Below are positions 52,424-60,172 of a DNA stretch of 60,172 bases, piece by piece. The notes under the pieces are model-generated. The model saw only the letters and a program-made list of their open reading frames with translations. It made no database searches and was not told the DNA's origin. A program made the translations under genes and the position numbers. Within the stretch, counting starts at the first letter, position 1; every line of letters starts with the position of its first letter. Origin of the DNA: JADJQU01 sp035490315 (GTDB taxonomy: Bacteria; Planctomycetota; UBA1135; GCA-002686595). The DNA is taken from positions 1 through 60,172 of the forward strand of contig DATHET010000142.1 of NCBI GenBank assembly GCA_035490315.1. Direction: 5' to 3'.

Positions 52424-52742
52424 GTTCCTTGCCGGGCTCGACCGAGTCTCAGCAAGCTGGATGCATGCCAGCATGGAAGTTGGAAGCGAGAGAAGAGCGA
52501 CTTCGTTCGACCGGCGGTGTCCCTGGTGCCGCCGGGGCGGCTAACCTCGGCAAACTAGCTGGAGCCAGACCGGGCATCCCTCATTCGTGGAACAGCGAGG
52601 CGCGCCACTCTGATGCACTCGCATGCCCGGAAACGCGCCTGACTGATACGATCGGAGTCACACGATCGCTGCCTCGCGACCACCGCCCGGCGCGAAGGTA
52701 CCTGGAATCGCGCGCCTGCCATCTCATCAGCGAAGGACTGAC

Positions 52743-54146
52743 ATGCTGTGCAAGATCCGGAACTCGTTGGGGATGATTGCGGCGATTTCAACGCTTGTCG
52801 CCCTCGCGAGTAGTCATGCATCGGCGCAATCCGGGGTCATGGCTTTTGGAGACAACGGCTACGGTCAGTGCAACGTGCCCGTGCTGCCCGGCGGCCTGGA
52901 GTACAAAGAGGTGGACCCGGGCGGGTGGTACACGCTTGCGCTGCGTAGCGACGGCTCGGTCGTCGGCTTCGGACTCAACCAGTACGGCCAGTGCAGCGCG
53001 CCTACTCTGCCCGGTGGTCTCACCTACGTCGAAGTTGACGCTGGAGGGCTCCACTCGCTCGCGCGCCGTAGCGACGGCTCGCTCGTCGCCTGGGGCTACA
53101 ACGCATACGGCCAGTGCAACGTGCCTGCGTTGCCCGTCGGCCTGGCCTATGTCGAGGTGGCGGCGGGGCTGAACCACACGGTCGCGCGCCGTAGCGACGG
53201 ATCTGTTGTCGCATGGGGAGCGAACAGTGGCGGCCAGTGCATTGTGCCCGCGTTGCCAGGCGGCCTCACGTACGTCGGGGTGGCGGCGGGCAGCTTCCAC
53301 ACGGTTGCGCTCCGCGGTGACGGTTCGCTCGTCGCCTGGGGAGACAACTCCATCGGCCAATGCAACGTGCCCGCGCTGCCCGGCGGTCTCACCTACATTG
53401 ACGTCGCGGCGGGCGACGGCCATACGGTCGCGTGCCGCAGCGACGGCTCTCTCGTCGCCTGGGGCTCCAACGGATACGGCCAGTGCAACGTGCCGGCGTT
53501 GCCCGGGGGGCTCACCTATGTCGAGGTCGAGGCGGGTTTCTTCCACACGGTTGCACGTCGCAGCGACGGCTCGGTCGTGGCCTTTGGGCGAAACCTCGAG
53601 GGCCAATGCAATGTCCCCGCGCCGCCGAGCGGCAGCGTCTATGTCGAGGTGGATGCAGGTGACGCGCACACGCTCGCGCGCTACGAACCGACGTGCCCGC
53701 CGGTCACGACGTACTGCACCGCGAAGGTCAATTCGCAGGGCTGCACGCCGTCGATGAGCGCCAGTGGAGCTTCGAGCGCGTCGGCTGGGTCTGGCTTCAC
53801 GATCTCGGCGAGCAACGTGATCAACAACAAGCCCGGTCTGCTGCTCTACACCAACGCCGGACGCGCAGCGATCGCGTTCCAAGGCGGACTGCGCTGTGTG
53901 AATTCGCCGGTCAAGCGATCCATCCCGCTCAACTCAGGTGGGACAGCTCCACCGAACAATTGCTCGGGCGTGTACGCGATCGACATGAACGCGTTCGCCG
54001 TCGGCGCGCTCGGCGGGACGCCCGCGCCGTATCTCGTCTTGCCCGGCACGCTCATTGACACTCAATGCTGGGGACGCGACAACGGATTTGCGTCACCCAA
54101 CAACTCGACGCTTTCCAACGCGCTCGAATTCAGCGTGTGTCCGTAG
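52743..54146 (+). CDS. Secreted RCC1-like repeat protein with C-terminal YCTAK domain
   Basis: 467 residues from ATG 52743, signal peptide ending SHASAQ. Seven tandem 41-residue repeats (residues about 34-320), with consensus WGxNxYGQCNVPALPGGLTY then VEVAAGxxHTVARRSDGSV, an RCC1/ULTRA-type propeller. Several repeats carry a Cys (GQCNVP). From about residue 322 the YCTAK domain begins (TYCTAKVNSQGC), with NKPG, FQGGLRC, IDMNAFA, GALGGTPAP and WGRDNGF, ending SVCP. It is predicted to be exported and displayed; role unknown. High internal repeat identity suggests recent unit expansion. Confidence 0.9.
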   Translation: MLCKIRNSLGMIAAISTLVALASSHASAQSGVMAFGDNGYGQCNVPVLPGGLEYKEVDPGGWYTLALRSDGSVVGFGLNQYGQCSAPTLPGGLTYVEVDAGGLHSLARRSDGSLVAWGYNAYGQCNVPALPVGLAYVEVAAGLNHTVARRSDGSVVAWGANSGGQCIVPALPGGLTYVGVAAGSFHTVALRGDGSLVAWGDNSIGQCNVPALPGGLTYIDVAAGDGHTVACRSDGSLVAWGSNGYGQCNVPALPGGLTYVEVEAGFFHTVARRSDGSVVAFGRNLEGQCNVPAPPSGSVYVEVDAGDAHTLARYEPTCPPVTTYCTAKVNSQGCTPSMSASGASSASAGSGFTISASNVINNKPGLLLYTNAGRAAIAFQGGLRCVNSPVKRSIPLNSGGTAPPNNCSGVYAIDMNAFAVGALGGTPAPYLVLPGTLIDTQCWGRDNGFASPNNSTLSNALEFSVCP

Positions 54147-54528
54147 GGAACTTCGCCGTGAAGAATCGCGTCGCCTCAGCCTTGAGCTTCGCATTCCTAG
54201 CGCTCGAAAAGCGAGCTGAAATGGCGGCTGTCCCGCATCAACTCGCACGCTTCCTTGCGCCCATGGACAGAGATTGGAACCTCCGTCCAAGGCGACATCG
54301 GGTTTGACGGGCACACGCGCAACTGGCCGGCGAGAATTGCCGCGATTGCGCGTCACGCAGGGCATCAGTGAGACTCGAGGCGGTGTCATCGCGAGCTCGA
54401 AATGCACGATCAGCATCCGCGGCGCTATCATCCCGGGCGCGATGACGAGCTTGGATGTCTGAACGATCGACCGAGGTTCGCCGCTCGCAATCGCCTGCTC
54501 CGCCACCCGCCTCGAGAAGAAACCACCC
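54147..54528. other. 382-base gap, no recognised feature
   Basis: An open minus-strand frame spans 54093-54659 but overlaps both flanking genes and has no recognised domain; the plus frame at 54274-54462 is short and unconvincing. No repeat or hairpin noted. Confidence 0.5.
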
Positions 54529-55092
54529 ATGGCCCAACGTCGCGACGTCACCGTTTTCGTAGGCAGCCTCCGCAAGGATTCGTTCACGCGCAAGATCGCG
54601 CTTGCGCTCGCGAAGCAGGCGCCGGCTTCGCTGGCACTGGAAATCGTCGAGATCGGCAACCTCTCCTTCTACAACCAGGACCTCGAGGCCAATCCGCCGG
54701 CGCCGTGGGTCGCGCTGCGCGAGCGCATCAAGCGCTCGGACGCGGTGCTCTTCGCCACGCCTGAATACAACCGCTCGGTTCCGGGCGTCTTGAAGAACGC
54801 CCTCGACATCGCGTCGCGGCCCTACGGCTCGAATGCCTGGCAGGGAAAACCCGGAGCGGTGATCAGCGTGACGACTGGAGGGATCGGCGCTTTCGGCGCG
54901 AACCACCATTTGCGCCAATCGCTCGTCTTCGTCGACGTTCCGGTGATGCAGCAGCCCGAGGCCTACATCGGCAATGTCACGAAGCTCCTCGACGAGAAGG
55001 GCGAGGTCGTGAACGACGGGACGCGCGAGCTGCTCTCGAAATTCGCGAATGCCTTCGCGGAATGGATCGAGCGCATCGCGCCCAGGAAATAG
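54529..55092 (+). CDS. NADPH-dependent FMN reductase family protein
   Basis: 187 residues from ATG 54529. Flavodoxin-like features: FVGSLRKDSFTRKIALAL (FMN phosphate loop GSLRKDSF), TPEYNRSVPGVLKNALDIAS (FMN isoalloxazine side) and VISVTTGGIGAFGA. This is the chromate reductase/NADPH:quinone reductase (ChrR/YieF-like) group. It should reduce quinones or similar electrophiles with NAD(P)H and FMN. Alone in its transcript as far as seen. Confidence 0.92.
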   Translation: MAQRRDVTVFVGSLRKDSFTRKIALALAKQAPASLALEIVEIGNLSFYNQDLEANPPAPWVALRERIKRSDAVLFATPEYNRSVPGVLKNALDIASRPYGSNAWQGKPGAVISVTTGGIGAFGANHHLRQSLVFVDVPVMQQPEAYIGNVTKLLDEKGEVVNDGTRELLSKFANAFAEWIERIAPRK

Positions 55093-55334
55093 GTCGGATC
55101 CGGCGGCACTCGCCGAATTGCTCGCTCGGCTCGAGCGGAACGCGGCGAAGTAAAGCGGATGAGCGCGTCCCTGGGGGATTGGACTCGCTCTCCGGGACTC
55201 AGGCGAAGCGATTCGCTCCTGCAGCCTCATAGGAGGCTGGAGTCCGTGATCGATGCCGTCTCGAGCCGCCGGCTTGCGGCCGCCCGGCCGCCCGGCCGTC
55301 GAGGCTCTCGGAAACCGGGTCCCAGAAGAAAAAC

Positions 55335-55401
55335 TGAACGCGTTCAAATATTGCCTTGACTGGCGGCGATAGCCGCCGATACTTGGAATTGAACGCGTTC
55401 A
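55335..55401 (+). promoter_or_regulatory. Promoter region with paired palindromic operators
   Basis: Two identical 12-base palindromes, TGAACGCGTTCA at 55335-55346 and 55390-55401, flank a likely promoter: TTGACT (55356-55361) and GATACT 16 bases later, whose spacer holds the dyad GGCGGC-GATA-GCCGCC. Operator copies at both sides of a promoter suggest a looping or TetR/LacI-type repressor. No regulator gene is adjacent. The rest of 55093-55425 holds nothing recognised. Confidence 0.65.
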
Positions 55402-55425
55402 ATTTCCTCCACCCCGCCGGCCGCC

Positions 55426-56427
55426 ATGAGTCAACCCGTCGTCGTCCCCCACCGCAGCCCCCAGGCTCGGGTCTATCTGATCGCAGCGATCGCGGCGATC
55501 TCCTACGGATTGTGCGCGAGGCTGTTCTTCGGCTGGCCGGAGCGTCCACCCTGGGTCAAGCAGATGTTCGACGTCATGAGCATCGCGTTCATTTTCGTCG
55601 TGCCCGCCATCATCGGCTTTCTCGCCATCTACCTGCCGCGCGTCAAGTCGCTGGCCCACGCGCTGGCATTGCCGCTGCTGCCCGCCATCTTCGCTCTGTT
55701 CCTCACGTTGCTGCTCGCGTGGGAGGGACTCATCTGCGTCGCCTTCCTGCTGCCGGCGGTCGTGGTGCTCTCGATGCTCGGCGGCCTGATCGGCTGGCTC
55801 GTGGTCAGGGTCCAGGGCGACGCGATGCGCGGGCCGACCATCGGCGCGGTCGTGCTGCTGCCGCTGCTGATCTCACCGCTGGAGCGCGCCACGCCGCCCG
55901 CCGATGAATTGCGCACGGTGGCAACGAGCATCGCCATTGCGGCCGACCCCGCCATCGTCTGGCGCGAGATCGCGAGCGTGCCCGAGATCCGGTCCGAAGA
56001 GCATGGATTCGCCTGGTCGCATCTGATCGGCTTCCCGCGACCGATCGCCGCGACACTCTCGGGCTCCGGCGTCGGCGCGGTCCGCCATGCGACCTTCGAG
56101 CGCGGCGTGCTTTTCATCGAGGAGGTCACGGTCTGGCGCGAGGACGAGCGGCTCGAGTTCACGATCGATGCGGATCCCGACACGATCCCCGCCGAAGCGC
56201 TCGACGAGCACGTCACGGTCGGCGGGCCGCACTTCGACGTGCTGAGCGGCGCTTACGCAATCGAGCGTCTCCCTCGAGGCGGGGTGGTGTTGCATCTTTC
56301 GAGCGTGCACCGCCTCTCGACCACGTTCAATCGCTACGCCGGGCTGTGGAGCGACTTCACCATGCGCGACACGCAGCAATACATCCTGGAGATCATCAAG
56401 CGACGCTGCGAAGCCGCGGCGAAGTGA
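55426..56427 (+). CDS. Membrane protein with C-terminal SRPBCC-like domain
   Basis: 333 residues from ATG 55426. Four to five TM segments fill about residues 15-155. The remaining part is soluble and SRPBCC-like (polyketide cyclase style): ADPAIVWREIASVPEIRSEE, GVGAVRHATFERGVLFIEEV and SSVHRLSTTFNRYAGLWSDF. A membrane-bound ligand-binding protein is the best guess; ligand unknown. The gene is likely controlled through the paired TGAACGCGTTCA sites directly upstream. Confidence 0.8.
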   Translation: MSQPVVVPHRSPQARVYLIAAIAAISYGLCARLFFGWPERPPWVKQMFDVMSIAFIFVVPAIIGFLAIYLPRVKSLAHALALPLLPAIFALFLTLLLAWEGLICVAFLLPAVVVLSMLGGLIGWLVVRVQGDAMRGPTIGAVVLLPLLISPLERATPPADELRTVATSIAIAADPAIVWREIASVPEIRSEEHGFAWSHLIGFPRPIAATLSGSGVGAVRHATFERGVLFIEEVTVWREDERLEFTIDADPDTIPAEALDEHVTVGGPHFDVLSGAYAIERLPRGGVVLHLSSVHRLSTTFNRYAGLWSDFTMRDTQQYILEIIKRRCEAAAK

Positions 56428-56593
56428 GCCGGGGTCCGCGGCTCTGCGGCGGAGGTCGATGCGCAGGTCTTTCGCCAGGAGCACTCCGGGCCGCGCGAGA
56501 TGTCTCGGTCATTCGCGCCGTTTCTCACCCACGCTCCGGCCCTGCAAATCCAACGGATGTCGCGAGTTCCGCACCGGCTCCTATCATGGAGGT

Positions 56594-57316
56594 GTGGAAA
56601 CAGGTTCCGGCGCCGATCAGTTCTTGACGACGCGTTGGAGCATCGTCCGCGCGGCCGGCGGTCAGGACAAGACGCTCGCTCGCGCGGCCCTGGCTTCGCT
56701 TTGCCAGTCCTACTGGTATCCGCTCTATGCCTTCGTGCGCCGCAAGGGAGTCGCTGCGCAGGATGCCGAGGACGTCGTGCAGGGTTTTTTCGCGCAGGTC
56801 CTCGCCAATGACAATTTCCTGCGTGTCGCGCCGGAAAAAGGGCGCTTCCGTTCGTACCTGCTCGTCTGCGCGCAGAATCACCTGGCGAATCTGCGCGACG
56901 GCGAGAAGGCGCAGAAACGCGGAGAAGGCCGGGCTGCGCTCGACATCGATTTCAGCAGCGCGGACACGCGTTTCGGACTGGAAGCGACGGTCGAGGATCC
57001 CAACCGCGCCTTCGAGCGGGCCTGGGCCTTGGCCCTGCTCGAGCGCGCGCTCGTCGGCCTCGAGCAGGAGTATCGCGCTTCGGACCGCGGCGCCTTGTTC
57101 GACGTCCTCAAGCCGGAGCTGACCGGCGGGACGGGAGCGGGGTACGCGAGCTACGCAGCGCGCCTGGATTCGAACGAGGCCGCGATCAAGGTCGCCGTGC
57201 ATCGCCTGCGCAAGCGCTACCGCGAGCGGCTGCGAGCCGAGATCGCGCAGACCGTGGCCGACGAGAGCGAGATCGAAGCGGAGATCCGGGATCTATTCGC
57301 GGCCCTCGGCCCCTGA
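56594..57316 (+). CDS. RNA polymerase sigma factor, ECF-like (sigma-70 family)
   Basis: 240 residues from GTG 56594 (VETGSGADQFLTTRWSIVRA). The TTRWSIV start, sigma region 2 (YPLYAFVRRKGVAAQDAEDV then VQGFFAQVL) and region 4 (SNEAAIKVAVHRLRKRYRER) are typical of the planctomycete and related ECF group that sits beside Ser/Thr kinases. No ATG fits the N-terminus; GGAGG lies unusually close to the GTG, so the start is uncertain. The Ser/Thr kinase gene follows 63 bases later on the same strand, suggesting that phosphorylation may control it. Confidence 0.9.
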   Translation: METGSGADQFLTTRWSIVRAAGGQDKTLARAALASLCQSYWYPLYAFVRRKGVAAQDAEDVVQGFFAQVLANDNFLRVAPEKGRFRSYLLVCAQNHLANLRDGEKAQKRGEGRAALDIDFSSADTRFGLEATVEDPNRAFERAWALALLERALVGLEQEYRASDRGALFDVLKPELTGGTGAGYASYAARLDSNEAAIKVAVHRLRKRYRERLRAEIAQTVADESEIEAEIRDLFAALGP

Positions 57317-57379
57317 GCGAAAGTTCCGGCGCGCGCCTGTAACCTTTTCTGCGCCCCGCTTTTCTCCTCCGCGAACCCG

Positions 57380-58648
<1,269 letters not shown>

Positions 58649-58667
58649 CCCGCCACTCACCTGGAAT

Positions 58668-58823
58668 ATGAACCAGATCCTCAACAACCTCGGCGTTGCG
58701 CCGGTAGTGCTCATCGCACTGCTGACCTTCGCAACCACGGTCTTCTGGATGATCGTCGGCTGGCGCGCGATGCGGGCCCACGAGCGCATCGCTTCCACTC
58801 TCGATGAGTCCCTGACGCGCTGA
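58668..58823 (+). CDS. Small single-TM protein, paralogue of the next gene
   Basis: 51 residues from ATG 58668 (MNQILNNLGVAPVVLIALLT). One TM helix (about 10-31), then GWRAMRAHERIASTLDESLTR, a short basic/amphipathic tail. The core FWMIVGWRAMRAHERI matches FWIVLGWRAMRAHERL in the 72-residue protein 18 bases downstream. Its position 19 bases after the kinase gene suggests a shared transcript and a role as kinase partner. No known family. Confidence 0.7.
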   Translation: MNQILNNLGVAPVVLIALLTFATTVFWMIVGWRAMRAHERIASTLDESLTR

Positions 58824-58841
58824 GGCGCAGCGAGGTCAACC

Positions 58842-59060
58842 ATGTTCCCCTTCGAATTCAAGATTCCCGAGGGTCAAGTCGGCGGCGCGCTTTGGCTGGT
58901 GGTCGCCTTGATGAGCTTGGTCAATTTCCTGATGGCGATCTTCTGGATCGTCCTGGGCTGGCGGGCGATGCGGGCCCACGAACGGCTGCCGGAGGTGCTC
59001 GCCGCGACACTGCGCGATCCTGCACGTGGACGGGGATCGGAATCGGGTCCCGCCGCCTGA
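58842..59060 (+). CDS. Small single-TM protein, paralogue of the preceding gene
   Basis: 72 residues from ATG 58842 (MFPFEFKIPEGQVGGALWLV). It has one TM helix (about 15-40), the conserved FWIVLGWRAMRAHERL, then a Gly/Ala/Ser tail. It shares the WRAMRAHER signature with the 51-residue protein directly upstream, indicating tandem duplication. It ends the sigma/kinase module. About 120 bases without a gene follow before the last CDS. Confidence 0.75.
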   Translation: MFPFEFKIPEGQVGGALWLVVALMSLVNFLMAIFWIVLGWRAMRAHERLPEVLAATLRDPARGRGSESGPAA

Positions 59061-59179
59061 AACTGGGACTCTGGACCGGTCGAGTCTCTTCAGATTTTGG
59101 AGAGCTGACAGAACAAAAAAGGGCGTTACCTTCTCCTACAGCAGGTCTTGAAAAGGCACCCGCCCTCCTGGAGGCAGCC

Positions 59180-60172
59180 ATGGCAGCAAGGCGCGCGCTC
59201 GGTTCGATCACTCGAGTTCGGCAAGCAGGGATTCTGAGTTCGCGGCTGCGAATTCACGCGCTGTCGTTGCTCCTCGTGCCCTGCCTGGCGAACGTCGCCG
59301 ACGCGCAGCTTGCGTCGAACGACCTCCTGGTGAACATGTACGGTGTCAATGCGCGGATCGAGCGCTTCCGCGCCGACGGCACGCACCTGTGGACGAGCAC
59401 GGGCGGAACGGGCTCCGACTGGGAAGGCTCGGCGGTCACTGCGCAGGGTCACGTGATCACCACGCGGCGCAACCCACAAGCGGGCGTCAATGTGTTCGAT
59501 CTCAACGGCGCGCAGATCAGCAATTTCTTGACTCCCCAGGTCCCCTTCGCGCCCGGCGACGTCGGCGTGTTCTCCGATGGCACCCTGGCCGTGGTCAACC
59601 AGGGCGGAACCGTCGAGCTCTACACAGAGGCCGGTGCTTTCGTTTCCAGCATGCTCACCACGGGAGCGCTGCATCCCTTCGGATGCTTCGTCGACAGCCA
59701 CGATCAGCTCTTCTTGTGCGACACCTACGGGCCCGGCCGGATCACGAAATTGAGTCCTTCGGGCCAATTGCTCGCGAACTTCCCGGTCACTTTCATTCCC
59801 GGGGATCTGGTCGTCGCTCCCGACGAGACGCTCTGGGTGACTGATCGCATCAACAAGTACATCGTGCACCTCGACGCGGCGGGGGCGGTGCTTGCACAAT
59901 TCCAGGTTGCCGTCATCGGTTATTGCTCGAGCATCGCCATGGCGGGCGATGGGACCTTCTTCACGAGCGGCGAGAGCTCGATGCAGATCTTCCATTACTC
60001 GAGCGCCGGCACGCTGCTCGGGACGATCCCCATTCCAGGTCCTGTCGCCACTCCGCTGTTCTTGACCATCGGAACTTGTGGTGTAGACCCTGCGCCTTAC
60101 TGCACGGCCAAGGTGAACTCCGTCAGCTGCACACCCGCGATCACCTTCCAGGGTGCGGCGAGCGCATCGGCG
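59180..60172 (+). CDS. Secreted NHL/propeller-type protein with YCTAK domain, 3'-partial
   Basis: Open to the end of the window (331 codons) from ATG 59180, with GGAGG five bases before the start. The signal peptide contains ALSLLLVPCLANVADAQ. NHL-like blades (DGTLAVVNQGG, HDQLFLCDTYGPGRITKLSP, DETLWVTDRINKYIVHLDA) show a WD/NHL-type propeller. At the right edge the third copy of the C-terminal domain begins (PYCTAKVNSVSCTPAITFQG). The stop lies outside. The ORF is missed by callers that require a stop. It is predicted to be exported; function unknown. Confidence 0.85.
   Translation, partial: MAARRALGSITRVRQAGILSSRLRIHALSLLLVPCLANVADAQLASNDLLVNMYGVNARIERFRADGTHLWTSTGGTGSDWEGSAVTAQGHVITTRRNPQAGVNVFDLNGAQISNFLTPQVPFAPGDVGVFSDGTLAVVNQGGTVELYTEAGAFVSSMLTTGALHPFGCFVDSHDQLFLCDTYGPGRITKLSPSGQLLANFPVTFIPGDLVVAPDETLWVTDRINKYIVHLDAAGAVLAQFQVAVIGYCSSIAMAGDGTFFTSGESSMQIFHYSSAGTLLGTIPIPGPVATPLFLTIGTCGVDPAPYCTAKVNSVSCTPAITFQGAASASA

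Noticed and set aside
52845..53680. Regular 123-base repeats considered as a CRISPR or minisatellite
   Set aside because: They are in frame within a gene with a signal peptide and encode RCC1-type blades.

Overview
The window looks like a chromosome segment of a high-GC, Gram-negative-type bacterium, most likely a planctomycete (Planctomycetota) or close relative. This is inferred from gene content, not from a marker gene. The clues are a sigma factor followed by a zinc-ribbon Ser/Thr kinase, many lipoproteins and signal-peptide proteins of unknown function, and three secreted beta-propeller-type proteins that share one C-terminal domain (start, 53.7-54.1 kb, right edge). Nearly all genes have strong third-position GC bias; 18.5-19.6 kb is clearly AT-richer and looks acquired.

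Layout. 0-5.8 kb: secreted propeller protein (cut by the left edge), lipoprotein, membrane protein, frameshifted FG-GAP protein, second lipoprotein. 5.9-10.3 kb: an NAD-type formate dehydrogenase operon, a NuoE/NuoF fusion plus a catalytic subunit that reads through an in-frame UGA as selenocysteine, with a SECIS hairpin directly after it. 10.5-18.2 kb: EAL-HDOD protein, M20 amidohydrolase, YdeI-like protein, a ligand-propeller histidine kinase with its NarL-type regulator, and a cupin. 18.5-19.5 kb: AT-rich island with a HhH-tailed protein and a small Cys-rich peptide gene whose frame breaks at a slippery run. 19.8-24.5 kb: VTT and DUF2238 membrane proteins, a serine hydrolase, a DUF4139 lipoprotein.

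24.5-35.0 kb is a surface-glycan locus: three polytopic GT39-like proteins, a nucleotide-sugar dehydrogenase translationally coupled to a sugar epimerase, and a GT2 fused to a membrane domain. It ends in a 175-bp repeat element (inverted second copy at 37.8 kb) and a 97-nt hairpin with perfect 37-bp outer arms. 35.1-43.4 kb: ICMT-like methyltransferase, class III fructose-bisphosphatase, a BlaI/M56/DUF1579 operon with operator, YCII/DoxX pair, DUF429-like protein, split YeeE/YedE transporter. 43.6-47.3 kb: serine hydrolase, Asp-box protein, then a decayed stretch with abutting SRPBCC fragments. 47.3-52.1 kb: ArsR/SRPBCC pair with operator, alpha/beta hydrolase, DUF1801 protein, membrane-anchored metalloprotease candidate. 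52.3 kb: tRNA-Arg(CCT). 52.7-60.2 kb: RCC1-repeat protein, FMN reductase, membrane-SRPBCC protein behind paired palindromic operators, sigma/kinase module with two tiny paralogous membrane proteins, and a last secreted protein cut by the right edge.

No phage, IS transposase, CRISPR array or rRNA was seen. The most striking signals are the Sec/SECIS pair, the possible -1 frameshift gene in the island, the shared C-terminal domain, and the repeat-element pair with the adjoining giant hairpin.
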